A stretch of 64,000 nucleotides of DNA from Streptococcus sp. (GTDB taxonomy: Bacteria > Bacillota > Bacilli > Lactobacillales > Streptococcaceae): positions 1 to 64,000 of the forward strand of contig JAUMZQ010000013.1 in NCBI GenBank assembly GCA_030528055.1, in the 5' to 3' direction. The notes under the pieces were generated by a model. It was not told the origin of the DNA and searched no databases. It saw only the letters and a program-made list of their open reading frames with translations. The translations under genes and the position numbers were made by a program. Shown piece after piece: positions 36,793-46,102 of this stretch (positions are counted from its first letter, which is position 1; each line of letters starts with the position of its first letter).

Positions 36793-39081
36793 TTACTGAC
36801 TCATGACTGGAAGATTTAGTTGAGATTTTTCTAAATCGACTGTTAAAGTATAATCTGTTTGATCTCGAACGGTGATTTCAAAGTCAGTTGTGTAGAGGAC
36901 TAGTCGGAGTTGACTACCTTTTTTTATATTATAAATGCTTGGTTGCAACTCAAAGCTAAAATCTAGCCATTGATCTATTGGAACTTCTTCTACGGTTAAT
37001 AAGTCCGTACGGTTTTGTAGATTGAGGTATCCTTTACTAATCACACGGTAGGGCATGTCAGAAAAATGGAGTTCCATGAGATTTTCTAACATGTGATAGC
37101 GTCCGTTATCCATTGTGCGTCGCTTTAAAATAGATGGGATAGCACCCAAGCGTTTCTTTTTCCCAAAATCTACTAATTGAGCGGAAATTAATCCCTTATC
37201 TATACTTGATTTTAGATGAAGGTGAAGTCTTGTAGAGCCATTGAGGAAAAGGTCTTCCTCAACTGTCCAATCAACTGTTATTTGGTTAACTTTTCCCTTA
37301 TATAGTTCATTTTTAAAGACTGAATAAGATTGACTGAAACGTTGGTAATTGTTTTCGCTATAGGCATTTTGAATTGTTTGACAGTCTTGACCTAGTTGAA
37401 GAGTGTGGAGTTTATTTTGCTTTCCAAAATTCTCTAAGGTTATCCAATTCTGAGGTTGGCAATTGTCCTGCCAGATAACAGCAGGTAATTCATAATTTGA
37501 AGGATAGTGTAGAAGTTTTTTAGACAATAAAGCATTCATAGACTCTCTAAAATCAATAGACTGCCAATTATTCATGTAAACATGTGCTCCGTGATGGAGA
37601 AATAGATGTTTTTTGACATGATTTGGAAGAGCATGAAACATCTGATAGACATGACTTGGCTTAACATTCCAATCTTGCGTTCCGTGGGTGAACACAACTT
37701 CAGCTTGAACTTTATCTGCATTAAGGAGATAATTGCGATTATGCCAAAATTGGTTGTAGTCACCAGTATCGCGACCTAAATCTACGGCTTGCTTTTGTAA
37801 ATAATCTAAATATGCACGATTGTGTTTTAGAAAATCACCAGCTCGTAGATTTCGAGAATAAGTGAGTGCAGTTAGAGATTCAAAGTCTTCGCCGGGATAA
37901 CCACCTGGACTTGTAGCCAACCCATTTTCCCGATAATAGTTGTACCAAGATGAAATTCCTGCCTCAGCGATAATTACTTCCAACCCATCAACACCAGTTG
38001 TTGCCAGACCATTTGATAAAGTACCCAAATAAGAAATACCGGTTGTGGCTACTTTTCCATTTGACCAGTCTGCTCTGATTTCGTTTGTACGGTTGTGACT
38101 AGTAAAGGCACGACAACGACCATTCAACCAGTCAATAACATTTTTGAAGGCTTCTATTTGATAATAATCACCGCTTGTCATCAAACCTTGCGAATCTTTT
38201 GTTCCCACACCAGAAACATAAATAGTAGCAAAGCCACGAGGTAAAAAATAATCATTCAGAGTATAGGTATCGATATGACCTAATTTTTCCTCCGACTCGG
38301 TAACTAGCTGAGTTTTTTCTTGATTTGGCTTGCTTTGAAAAGGATAAAATTCTGGTGTCTTTACTTTAATTTGATGAGGCTCTTTTTTTAATAATTCTGC
38401 ATTCATATTGTGGAGAGCTTGGTCGCTAGCCTTATCATTGACTCCTTGGTGATAAGGAGAAGCAGTCATAATGGTAGGAACTTTTCCATTATAACGAGGA
38501 CGAATAATACTCACCTTAATGAGGTCTGCAAGACCATCTTGATCAGTATCTACTCTGCTTTCCACATAGACAACCTCTCGTATGGCATCATGACTAGTAA
38601 AGGTTGCTAAGCTTTTTCCGTTGAAGAAATGATAGGTATTATCTTCTGGGATTAGATGCTCGCTGATTAGCGTATCAATAAGCGTATTCCCATTTTTAGT
38701 TCGACAATTCAATAACTGATATACATTTTCAAGAAGATTACCGTAAGTAATTGGGAATTGACTATCTTGGCAAAATTTCTGGCTACTCTCAAAGTCAACA
38801 AAAGGAACAAAGTCTAAAAGTTGAAAAGCTACTGTATAAAAAATTTCAGATGATAATTCTTTATCGGATGCAAAAAAAGTGAACAAGTCAGTTTCTTTAT
38901 CGGCAATCCAATTTTTGAAGATGTAATCTGTATCCTTATAAGTAAAGAAAACCCAAGACAGAAAATTTTTAAAATTTTTCTTAGCAGTTTGATTTTGGTC
39001 GAAATAAAAACCTAATTCTGCCAGTTCTTTTGTCATAGTATCTTCACTAACTTTTGTATAACTATACTGATTAAAACGCAT
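36793..39081 (-). CDS. pepX: Xaa-Pro dipeptidyl-peptidase
   Basis: The 762-residue serine peptidase (family S15) removes X-Pro dipeptides from peptide N-termini. It has an N-terminal helical domain (about 1-150) and a catalytic alpha/beta hydrolase domain with nucleophile Ser348 in GISYLG, Asp in the GTQDWNV region and His in HHGAHVY. A C-terminal jelly-roll domain (about 560-762) follows. The length matches PepX of lactococci and streptococci. No signal peptide is seen, although S. suis and S. gordonii PepX are reported at the surface. It is divergent from the aquaporin gene. Confidence 0.95.
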   Translation of the reverse strand: MRFNQYSYTKVSEDTMTKELAELGFYFDQNQTAKKNFKNFLSWVFFTYKDTDYIFKNWIADKETDLFTFFASDKELSSEIFYTVAFQLLDFVPFVDFESSQKFCQDSQFPITYGNLLENVYQLLNCRTKNGNTLIDTLISEHLIPEDNTYHFFNGKSLATFTSHDAIREVVYVESRVDTDQDGLADLIKVSIIRPRYNGKVPTIMTASPYHQGVNDKASDQALHNMNAELLKKEPHQIKVKTPEFYPFQSKPNQEKTQLVTESEEKLGHIDTYTLNDYFLPRGFATIYVSGVGTKDSQGLMTSGDYYQIEAFKNVIDWLNGRCRAFTSHNRTNEIRADWSNGKVATTGISYLGTLSNGLATTGVDGLEVIIAEAGISSWYNYYRENGLATSPGGYPGEDFESLTALTYSRNLRAGDFLKHNRAYLDYLQKQAVDLGRDTGDYNQFWHNRNYLLNADKVQAEVVFTHGTQDWNVKPSHVYQMFHALPNHVKKHLFLHHGAHVYMNNWQSIDFRESMNALLSKKLLHYPSNYELPAVIWQDNCQPQNWITLENFGKQNKLHTLQLGQDCQTIQNAYSENNYQRFSQSYSVFKNELYKGKVNQITVDWTVEEDLFLNGSTRLHLHLKSSIDKGLISAQLVDFGKKKRLGAIPSILKRRTMDNGRYHMLENLMELHFSDMPYRVISKGYLNLQNRTDLLTVEEVPIDQWLDFSFELQPSIYNIKKGSQLRLVLYTTDFEITVRDQTDYTLTVDLEKSQLNLPVMSQ

Positions 39082-39118
39082 AAATTTTCCTTTTTTGTTA
39101 TTTTTATTAAAAATGACC

Positions 39119-39159
39119 TTTACATTCTTTATTATAACTGATAGAATAAACTTTGTCTA
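39119..39159. promoter_or_regulatory. Overlapping divergent promoters of pepX and the aquaglyceroporin gene
   Basis: Plus strand: TTTACA (39119-39124), 17 bp, TAGAAT (39142-39147). Minus strand: TAGACA (39154-39159), 17 bp, TATAAT (39131-39136). The boxes interleave, so the two polymerases should compete. Confidence 0.7.
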
Positions 39160-39183
39160 AAAATATTTTAAGGAGAAGGATCA

Positions 39184-40038
39184 ATGGATTTTAGTTGGGC
39201 AATTAAATATGCCACAGAATTTTTAGGAACAGCTATTTTAATTATTTTGGGAAATGGAGCTGTAGCCAATGTCGAATTAAAGGGCACTAAAGGACACCAA
39301 AGTGGTTGGTTGGTTATCGCGGTTGGTTACGGAATGGGAGTAATGATTCCTGCTCTAATGTTTGGAAATGTATCAGGAAATCATATCAATCCAGCATTTA
39401 CGCTTGGTTTGGCAATTAACGGCTATTTCCCATGGGAACAAGTAGCTCCTTACATCCTTGCTCAATTTTTAGGAGCGATGTTTGGTCAAGCTTTAGTTGT
39501 CGCAACACATTATCCTTACTATTTAAAAACAGAAAATCCAAATCATATTCTAGGAACATTCTCAACAATTTCTAGTTTAGATCATGGAACAGCAGAATCA
39601 CGCAAGTCTGCACTGATCAACGGCTTTATTAATGAATTTGTTGGTTCGTTTGTACTATTTTTTGCAGCATTAGCCATGACAAAGCACTTTTTCGGTGCCG
39701 AATTTATTCAATATTTAACCAATCTTGGAAGAGACCTTTCTACTACAGATATTAAAGCACAACTGGGAGCAACTATAAATGCTGGTCCAGCAGTTGCTCA
39801 TTTAGCGCTTGGTTTTCTTGTGATGGCTCTAGTGACATCTCTTGGTGGTCCAACTGGTCCAGGATTAAATCCAGCTCGTGACCTTGGTCCACGTATTGTA
39901 CACTATCTATTGCCAAAATCTGTTTTAGGAGAGCATAAGGGAGACTCAAAATGGTGGTACGCTTGGGTACCAGTTCTCGCTCCAATCTTGGCTGGTCTTG
40001 CAGCTGTAACTCTATATAAGCTTCTGTATAGTTATTAA
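39184..40038 (+). CDS. gla: Aquaglyceroporin (Gla type)
   Basis: The 284-residue MIP-family channel has six TM helices and two half-helices with NPA motifs: SGNHINPAFTLG and GLNPARDLGPRI. The long loop near 105-150 and Asp after the second NPA fit glycerol-facilitating members. It resembles the lactococcal Gla protein, which is typically found next to pepX. It permits glycerol and water flux. A strong terminator follows. Confidence 0.92.
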   Translation: MDFSWAIKYATEFLGTAILIILGNGAVANVELKGTKGHQSGWLVIAVGYGMGVMIPALMFGNVSGNHINPAFTLGLAINGYFPWEQVAPYILAQFLGAMFGQALVVATHYPYYLKTENPNHILGTFSTISSLDHGTAESRKSALINGFINEFVGSFVLFFAALAMTKHFFGAEFIQYLTNLGRDLSTTDIKAQLGATINAGPAVAHLALGFLVMALVTSLGGPTGPGLNPARDLGPRIVHYLLPKSVLGEHKGDSKWWYAWVPVLAPILAGLAAVTLYKLLYSY

Positions 40039-40083
40039 ACTCTAATTATTTTAATGGCTATTCATTAATTCATATGAATAATT

Positions 40084-40130
40084 AAAAAACACCTCTGGCA
40101 TGATATGATTTGTACCAGAGGTGTTTTTTT
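40084..40130 (+). terminator. Terminator of the aquaglyceroporin gene
   Basis: ACACCTCTGG and CCAGAGGTGT form a long stem flanked by A and T tracts. Confidence 0.9.
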
Positions 40131-40177
40131 GCATTTTTATTTGTTGGGAACAATTGAATCATTTAAAAAAGAAAGGG

Positions 40178-40206
40178 TTTACATTTTTTGTAGCTTATGT
40201 TACACT
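40178..40206 (+). promoter_or_regulatory. Promoter of the phosphonomutase-like gene
   Basis: TTTACA (40178-40183), 17 bp, TACACT (40201-40206) with a TGT extension. The following 90 nt are A-rich and hold no recognised site. Confidence 0.65.
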
Positions 40207-40296
40207 ATATTTGGTAATAAAAAATAAATAAAAAGAATAAAAAATATAAATTTAAAGGTATTTGTTGATAAAAAATAAAGAAAAGAGACAATACCG

Positions 40297-41193
40297 ATGG
40301 TAAAACGATTTATTAGTTCCAATACATCAGAAATTTTAGGAATGACTGCTACAGAACTAAAGCAGAGTATTCGAGCGAGTGAAGGGCGAGTGATCTTGTC
40401 TGAAAATGTTGCTTTTAAAGAATCTTATATAGGAGATGTAACCAATGCTGAAATTGCTAGGGCGTTTGGGGCAGATTTGATTTTGTTAAATGGTATGGAT
40501 ATTCTGCATCCTTTTGTGGCTGGTATTGAAGCTACAGAGAATTTTGTAGAAGAATTGCATCGCTTAGTAGGACGTCCGATTGGTATCAATTTAGAACCCA
40601 TTGATAGTCGGGCAGACATGGCAGAGGAACGCCAAACTATTAACGAAGGCCGTCAAGCTAGCCTGGAAACGATTTGCCGTGCTCAAGAGTTAGGTGTTGA
40701 TTTTATTTGCTTAACTGGAAATCCAGGAACAGGAGTAACGAATCAAGCCATTATTGATACAATCCATCTAGTGAAAAAATATTTTTCAGGCTTATTGATC
40801 GCGGGTAAAATGCATGCTGCAGGTGTGGACGAAGCAGTGGTTGATTTAGAGGCTATTTCTTCATTTGTTGAAGCTGGCGTGGATGTTGTTTTAGCTCCAG
40901 CAGTCGGCAGTGTTCCAGGATTTGATAAAGAAGATTTGAAACAAATTGTCCAATTAGCTCATAAAAAAGGTGCATTAGTTATGAGTGCAATTGGTACGAG
41001 TCAAGAAAGTGCTGATGAGGATACAGTTAAACAAATGGCTATTCGCAATAAAATCTGCGGTGTTGATATTCAGCACATTGGAGATTCGGGATATGGCTGT
41101 TTAGCACCGGTGGAAAATATCTTTGCTATGAGTAAAGCTCTTAGAGGACAACGTCATACCATTTCGATGATTTCACGTTCTATCAATAGATAA
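40297..41193 (+). CDS. Phosphoenolpyruvate phosphonomutase-like TIM-barrel protein
   Basis: The 298-residue protein has repeating beta/alpha units and patterns such as LILLNGMDILHPFVAGI, GINLEPIDSR, FICLTGNPGTGV and IAGKMHAAG. These resemble PEP phosphonomutase-like barrels found next to PTS genes in Lactobacillales (DUF7916). Catalytic residues cannot be assigned with certainty. It converges on the ROK regulator, separated by the inserted AraC/SRPBCC pair. The SD is weak (AAGAGA). Confidence 0.6.
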   Translation: MVKRFISSNTSEILGMTATELKQSIRASEGRVILSENVAFKESYIGDVTNAEIARAFGADLILLNGMDILHPFVAGIEATENFVEELHRLVGRPIGINLEPIDSRADMAEERQTINEGRQASLETICRAQELGVDFICLTGNPGTGVTNQAIIDTIHLVKKYFSGLLIAGKMHAAGVDEAVVDLEAISSFVEAGVDVVLAPAVGSVPGFDKEDLKQIVQLAHKKGALVMSAIGTSQESADEDTVKQMAIRNKICGVDIQHIGDSGYGCLAPVENIFAMSKALRGQRHTISMISRSINR

Positions 41194-41266
41194 AAAAGAA
41201 GCAGGAAACAAAGATGTTACACCTTGTATCCTGCTTTTTATTATTCAAAATTAGTGGTTAGAATTA
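41188..41266. repeat. Left copy of about 78-bp direct repeat, including a terminator
   Basis: The segment from the last codons of the phosphonomutase-like gene to the AraC-gene stop is about 90% identical to 42811-42887. It holds the terminator AGCAGGAAACAAAG / CTTGTATCCTGCT. Its right part (TTATTCAAAATTAGTGGTTAGAA) duplicates the 3' end of the ROK gene. Confidence 0.8.
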
Positions 41267-42067
41267 GTTTTCTCTCATAAGTTTAACTATCAAATTCGGT
41301 AAATTGATTAAGATTGGAGGATCTTCAGGTATTGCTTCCCTTAATAAAATGTTAAATTCCTTTTTTTCTTTATAGTTTATTGGAAATGTAATCTGTTCTT
41401 CAACTTTTCCCCTCAAACAATCTTTCAAATCAAAATATCTAAAGATTTTACTATTTTTTTCTACAGAACATGCCAAAATATAGTAACTTCCGTCAGGAAC
41501 ATTGAGGAAAGTGCATTGATTTCCTGTTTTCCAAGGAATAACAGCTTTTCCTACTATCGGTGCATGATTTGGCACAGGCGTCCTAAATAATCCTACAAAG
41601 GTCACATCGCTTTTATAATTCTTGGGATAAGTTAAGATTATGGTACATCTATTTTTATTTTCTTTTTCCTCATACTCGTGATATGTTTTTGTTAATAACT
41701 CCTCGTTTTTTTTATATTTATTTAAAATATTATATAATTTTTCAATATTTTTTTTGTATTCTTTGGGAGAAAGTCCAGTATTTTTCTTGAATATATTAGA
41801 GAAAGAACCTGAACTTTCATATCCCGATTCTAATTGTGCAAAAATAACACTTTTACGTTCTTTTACAAGTTTCTGTATAGATTTTTCCAATTTCAGAATC
41901 GATATGAATTCTTTAGCTGAAAATCCCATTTCTTTTTTAAATTTTCTACTAAATTCATATTTGCTATATCCAAATTTTTCAGCAGTATCAGCTATAGAAA
42001 CTTTTTCCATTTCTTCTTCATTTTCTAATTTTTTTCTGATATATTCAGCAATAACCTTTATATTCAT
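41264..42067 (-). CDS. AraC-type regulator with N-terminal DNA-binding domain
   Basis: The 267-residue protein begins with a double helix-turn-helix AraC domain (about 1-108, with SIADTAEKFGYSKYEFSRKFKKE and the signature SGSFSNIFKKNTGLSPKEYKK). A C-terminal domain of about 130 residues (about 130-267) could bind a ligand. The N-terminal position of the HTH resembles Rob/MarA-type regulators. It is divergent from the SRPBCC gene, which it probably controls. Its stop codon lies at the edge of the left direct repeat, so the gene sits inside the inserted segment. Confidence 0.8.
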   Translation of the reverse strand: MNIKVIAEYIRKKLENEEEMEKVSIADTAEKFGYSKYEFSRKFKKEMGFSAKEFISILKLEKSIQKLVKERKSVIFAQLESGYESSGSFSNIFKKNTGLSPKEYKKNIEKLYNILNKYKKNEELLTKTYHEYEEKENKNRCTIILTYPKNYKSDVTFVGLFRTPVPNHAPIVGKAVIPWKTGNQCTFLNVPDGSYYILACSVEKNSKIFRYFDLKDCLRGKVEEQITFPINYKEKKEFNILLREAIPEDPPILINLPNLIVKLMREN

Positions 42068-42226
42068 TATTTTATATAAATCTCCGTATTACTTTTTATA
42101 TTTTAATTGTATTATTTTAACATATTAAATTGAAAATGCAATTCATGATAAGATTTTTCTTTTTTTCTATTGTATATTTAGTTACATGAGAAAATATCTT
42201 AATATTATGTTTAAAGGAGCGCTAAA

Positions 42227-42658
42227 ATGAATAAGATAATTTACGTTGAAAAGACACTGAACTGTTCTGTAAAAGAAGCATTTCAACTATTTTCAGATAA
42301 AGAAGAGGCAAAGTGGATGACTTGCCTTGATGCAAATATTGACAATTTTGTTGGAGGAAAATATGAACTTTTCTGGAATTTGGAAAATAAGGAAAAAGAT
42401 TCAACTTTGGGATGTAAGATTCTTGCTTACAAACCTGATGAATTTATTGCTTTTGAGTGGAAAGGTCCATCAGATTTAAAAATTATGAATGATGCTAATC
42501 CTTTGACGGTTGTTTCAGTATCTTTTATTCCTATTGGGGATAAAACACGAATTCATCTTTTTAATAGTGGTTGGGGAGATTCTCCTGAATGGGACAATGC
42601 AAGAGAATATTTCAGTAAAATATGGAATAGGCTTTTTGAATCTTTAGTTTTTATATAA
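42227..42658 (+). CDS. SRPBCC (AHSA1-like) domain protein
   Basis: The 143-residue single-domain protein shows the START/AHSA1 pattern (VEKTLNCSVKEAFQLFSDKEEAKWM, GGKYELFWNLENKE, FEWKGPSDLK, LFNSGWGD.PEWDNAREYF). This is a helix-grip fold that binds small hydrophobic ligands. The SD AAAGGAG fits the ATG. It is divergent from the AraC regulator with 159 bp between them, and both lie between direct repeats. The ligand is unknown. Confidence 0.75.
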   Translation: MNKIIYVEKTLNCSVKEAFQLFSDKEEAKWMTCLDANIDNFVGGKYELFWNLENKEKDSTLGCKILAYKPDEFIAFEWKGPSDLKIMNDANPLTVVSVSFIPIGDKTRIHLFNSGWGDSPEWDNAREYFSKIWNRLFESLVFI

Positions 42659-42810
42659 TAAACATTGCGTAGAATGGTACAAAAATATATTTTAACCTGA
42701 AGAAGAAATAAAAGAATGTAATAATACCCAGATTCAGAAAGGTAAAGTAACAACTAATATTTTTGAGAATCATCACTTCTTATAAATAAAAAAATAAATT
42801 AATTTTCATA
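42659..42810. other. AT-rich gap inside the repeat-bounded segment
   Basis: About 150 bp between the SRPBCC gene and the right repeat. No gene, promoter or hairpin is recognised. Confidence 0.4.
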
Positions 42811-42887
42811 AGATAAAAAAGAGGCAGGAAACAAAGATTTTACACTTTGTTTCCTGCTTTTTATTCAAAACTAGTAGTTAGAAATTC
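42811..42887. repeat. Right copy of about 78-bp direct repeat, including the ROK terminator
   Basis: It begins with AGATAA (the last codons of the phosphonomutase-like gene in the left copy) and runs through the terminator GCAGGAAACAAAG / CTTTGTTTCCTGC into the last codons of the ROK gene. This copy has the better-paired terminator stem and an intact gene end, so it looks like the original. Confidence 0.8.
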
Positions 42888-44054
42888 GTGATAGATACAC
42901 AAGCTAACAGCAGCTCTGGCAATATTTAGGTTAGAAAATGGTTTGATAATAATATCTACATGCTTCTGATTTGGAAAGAGCGGGACAGCTTGTTCTAGTT
43001 GAGTTAGGATTTGCTTGGCAATAATTGGTAGTGAGAAAAATTCACCATCTAGATAAATTCGTTCAGTATCTACTAGCTGACAGAGATTCGAAATGGAAAT
43101 AGCTAAATATTTACAAGCTGTATGAATAAGCTCCATACAGGCGATGTCTCCCAACTGATAGGCTGCTAGCAGTGTATCAAGAGTGATGTCTTTTGGATCT
43201 GCAACTAAAGTTTTTAATAATGAAACCTGTGAAGATTTGTAAAGAATCGTTGCTTTTTGGATAAGTGCTCCTTCACTAGAATAAACCTGCAAACAACCGT
43301 TTTTTCCACAACTACAAGCTTCTCCTTCTGGATGAATAACGGTATGCCCGACTTCACCAATCAAAAAATTGTTTTGGCTATAAATTTGCCCTCGATACAT
43401 ATAAGAACAGTGGATCCCTCTAGCCACATGGTAAACAATAAAATTGCTATCGCTTGAATGATAATTAAATAAGCGTTCTGACAAGGTTAAGCAATGAGAT
43501 TTGTTTCCAAAATAAACAGGAATATCAAAAGCTCTCTGGATTCGCTGCAAATCAATTTCCTTCCAATTAGGATTGTTAGAAATAATTTCAGATGTTTCAG
43601 AGAAATTGACATGTCCAGCAATGGCAATGGCGATAGAGGAAATGGAGTATTGTTGATTTTTTATTAAAAATTGCTTTATTATCTGGATAATTTTTGTGTC
43701 TGTTGGACCACCGTGTTGTTCAATATTGCAGTCTTGACAGTCACTATCTAAAATATCTCCTACATTATCGACAATAGCTATAGATAGGTATTTTTCGGAG
43801 ATTTCAAATCCTAAATAATAACGTTGGCGAGGAGCAATATCTAGCAGGGTTTTTTTACGCCCAACGCTATCATCGTCTAATTCTCCAAGTTCTCTAACAA
43901 AATTCTCCCTAATTAATTCATTGACAATATTTCCAGTAGTGGCAGGAGTGATATTTGTATATTTAGAAATATCAATACGCGAGAGAGGTCTCTTAGCATA
44001 GAGTTGGTCTAGAATGGTTGCTCGCAGTTCTGCCTGTTTTTTGGTTAGTACCAT
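42861..44054 (-). CDS. ROK-family (XylR/NagC-type) transcriptional repressor
   Basis: The 397-residue protein has an N-terminal winged helix (about 5-65: RIDISKYTNITPATTGNIVNELI) and a C-terminal ROK sugar-kinase-like domain with the zinc motif EACSCGKNGCLQ and a GEVGHTVIHP segment. Such proteins repress sugar operons until a sugar or sugar phosphate binds. It is divergent from the PTS/beta-galactosidase operon. A 19-bp dyad (ATATTGAA-N3-TTCAATAT) lies in its own -35/spacer region and upstream of the operon promoter, a likely autoregulatory operator. The SD TGAGGAA fits the ATG. Confidence 0.85.
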   Translation of the reverse strand: MVLTKKQAELRATILDQLYAKRPLSRIDISKYTNITPATTGNIVNELIRENFVRELGELDDDSVGRKKTLLDIAPRQRYYLGFEISEKYLSIAIVDNVGDILDSDCQDCNIEQHGGPTDTKIIQIIKQFLIKNQQYSISSIAIAIAGHVNFSETSEIISNNPNWKEIDLQRIQRAFDIPVYFGNKSHCLTLSERLFNYHSSDSNFIVYHVARGIHCSYMYRGQIYSQNNFLIGEVGHTVIHPEGEACSCGKNGCLQVYSSEGALIQKATILYKSSQVSLLKTLVADPKDITLDTLLAAYQLGDIACMELIHTACKYLAISISNLCQLVDTERIYLDGEFFSLPIIAKQILTQLEQAVPLFPNQKHVDIIIKPFSNLNIARAAVSLCIYHEFLTTSFE

Positions 44055-44091
44055 TGTATTTTCCTCAATTCTATTGTCATAGTATCAAAAA

Positions 44092-44146
44092 ATATTGAAA
44101 AATTCAATATGTAAGCGTTGACATTTCTTTTTCTTTTCTATATAAT
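44092..44146. promoter_or_regulatory. Divergent ROK/PTS control region: dyad operator, cre and consensus promoter
   Basis: ATATTGAA-N3-TTCAATAT (44092-44110) is a perfect dyad. TGTAAGCGTTGACA (44110-44123) differs from the catabolite-responsive element consensus at one position and overlaps the -35. The operon promoter is TTGACA (44118-44123), 17 bp, TATAAT (44141-44146). The ROK promoter on the minus strand (TTGAAT, 17 bp, TACTAT) overlaps the dyad. Confidence 0.8.
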
Positions 44147-44249
44147 ATTTATAGAAAATTAATAAAATACATTAAATTTTATATTTTTTACACTTTTTAT
44201 TTATAATTTTAAAATAATATTGCCGAATATTTTTGAGAGGAGAATGACC

Positions 44250-44570
44250 GTGGTGAAAAAACAAATTATGCTAGTCTGTGCTGCAGGTATGAGTACCAGT
44301 TTGATGGTGAATAAAATGCAGAAATCAGCAAGTGAACGTGCTATTGAAGCCGATATTTTTGCAATTCCTGTTGCAGAAGCAGATGACTATTTGGAAACAC
44401 ACCAAGTGAGTGTTGTTTTACTAGGACCACAGGTACGTTATCTTTTGAAGGGATTTGAAGAAAAATTAGCTCCATCAGGAACACCTGTAGATGTCATTCC
44501 GATGACCGATTACGGCATGATGAAAGGCGATAAGGTGCTAGATTTAGCCAATACACTCATACAGGAATGA
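44250..44570 (+). CDS. Lactose/cellobiose-family PTS EIIB component
   Basis: The 106-residue cytosolic domain has the P-loop LVCAAGMSTSLMV with phospho-Cys at position 10. By homology it phosphorylates a beta-galactoside or cellobiose-like sugar. The GTG at 44250 is chosen because GAGAGGAG lies 7 nt upstream; the ATG at 44244 would touch the SD, and the TTG further up has none. It is the first gene of the operon. No EIIA gene is in the cluster, so phosphate must come from an EIIA encoded elsewhere. Confidence 0.88.
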   Translation: MVKKQIMLVCAAGMSTSLMVNKMQKSASERAIEADIFAIPVAEADDYLETHQVSVVLLGPQVRYLLKGFEEKLAPSGTPVDVIPMTDYGMMKGDKVLDLANTLIQE

Positions 44571-44743
44571 TTTGAAAATAGCTGTTAACTAGTAAATACG
44601 ATGGGATTACTAGTACCATAAAAGCTAGATAGTAAGGAGGAAAGAGAAACTTTTACTACGGAACAATTGCTAAAAAGTATTATTTCTAAGAATTTAGTAA
44701 GATACTTGACTTGTATACCATTAGAAAATAAGGAGATACTATT
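44571..44743 (+). other. Gap between EIIB and EIIC with an orphan SD
   Basis: The 173-nt spacer contains AAGGAGG (44634-44640) with no start codon at a normal distance. A frame open across about 40 codons ends in a TGA that overlaps the EIIC start. It may be a vestige of a lost gene or an intercistronic control element. AGTAA/TTACT-type pairing is possible just upstream. Confidence 0.35.
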
Positions 44744-46102
44744 GTGAGTAATTTTATTGATAAATGGCAAGCTAGATTAATGCCTATTGCAAATCGTGTT
44801 GGGAATCAGAAGTTTCTAGTTGCTTTAAGAGATTCATTTATTGGTACAATGCCGGTCATTATGACAGGTTCATTTGCTTTGATGTTAAATGCTTTCTTTT
44901 CAGATTTACCAGGACAATTTGGTTGGACTTGGATACCAAATACCTTTCAATGGTTAATTGATATAAATTGGTTGGTCTTTAAAGGTAGTATTCCAATCGT
45001 TGTTTTGTTATTCTTGTTTACATACGGTGTGAATATTGCAAAAATTTATAAAGCAGATGAAGTTTCAGCAGGCTTAGTTGCTGTTGCTTCCTATGTTATT
45101 ACAATCGGAGGTTCTATTACTAAAACTTTCGAAGTTTCTGATAAATCGAATGCTTTAGGTAAAATTGTCGGAAAACTTCCTGAGTTTAAGGTGGCTGGAA
45201 ATAACCTCTCTGTCACACTTAATGGAGTAATTCCAGGAGACCAAATTAGTGCAAGAGGCTATTTTACTGCGATTATTATTGGTTTGATATCTGTTATTAT
45301 CTTTTGTAAAGTAATGAATAAGAATTGGACAATTAAGTTACCTGATTCAGTTCCACCAGCTATTATGAAACCATTTTTATCAATTATTCCGGCAGCAGTT
45401 GCCATGTATGTTATTGGTATTGTGACTTATTTATTTAATAAAGTGACTGGAGAAATATTAATTGATTGGATTTACAAAGTATTACAAGCACCATTACTTC
45501 ATTTATCACAAGGTTTCTGGGCAGTTCTATTAATTGTTTTTCTTAATAAAGTTTTCTGGTTTTTTGGTCTTCATGGTGGAAATGTGTTAGCACCTGTTAT
45601 GTCAAGTTTGTTTGGTGTTACAATGCTGGCTAATTTGGAAGCTTATCAAGCAGGTCATGCAATTCCTTATATGTGGACTGATAATTCATTTGGTGCATTT
45701 GTTTGGTTTGATGCTATCGGTGTTGCAATTGCTATTTTATGGCAATCAAGAAGTAAGCATTTAAGAGAAGTTGCTAAACTAGGCATTTTCCCAATGATAT
45801 TTAACATCGGTGAACCAGTCATGTATGGTCTTCCAATAGTTTTAAATCCGCTTATGTTGATTCCATTTATTTTGACACCTATGGTAATGGTAACAGTTGC
45901 TTATTTTGCAACGACATTTGGACTAGTTGCTCCAGTTACTCAAAATGTTGCTTGGGTGATGCCACCAATCCTTTACGGTTTCTTCGCTACAGCCTTTGAC
46001 TGGCGCGCGATTATTTTGTCTATTATTAATATTGCTATCTCTACCTTTATTTACTTACCATTTGTTAAAATAGCAAGTAAACAGGAGGAACTAACACAAT
46101 GA
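44744..46102 (+). CDS. Lactose/cellobiose-family PTS EIIC component
   Basis: The 452-residue membrane permease has about ten TM helices and the family patterns SFIGTMPVIMTGSFALMLNAFF, FWFFGLHGGNVLAPVM and GEPVMYGLPIVLNP (sugar site). The GTG start follows AGGAG at 8 nt. The last codons overlap the beta-galactosidase start (ATGA). Pairing with a GH35 enzyme suggests import of a beta-galactoside that is then hydrolysed inside the cell. Confidence 0.9.
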   Translation: MSNFIDKWQARLMPIANRVGNQKFLVALRDSFIGTMPVIMTGSFALMLNAFFSDLPGQFGWTWIPNTFQWLIDINWLVFKGSIPIVVLLFLFTYGVNIAKIYKADEVSAGLVAVASYVITIGGSITKTFEVSDKSNALGKIVGKLPEFKVAGNNLSVTLNGVIPGDQISARGYFTAIIIGLISVIIFCKVMNKNWTIKLPDSVPPAIMKPFLSIIPAAVAMYVIGIVTYLFNKVTGEILIDWIYKVLQAPLLHLSQGFWAVLLIVFLNKVFWFFGLHGGNVLAPVMSSLFGVTMLANLEAYQAGHAIPYMWTDNSFGAFVWFDAIGVAIAILWQSRSKHLREVAKLGIFPMIFNIGEPVMYGLPIVLNPLMLIPFILTPMVMVTVAYFATTFGLVAPVTQNVAWVMPPILYGFFATAFDWRAIILSIINIAISTFIYLPFVKIASKQEELTQ

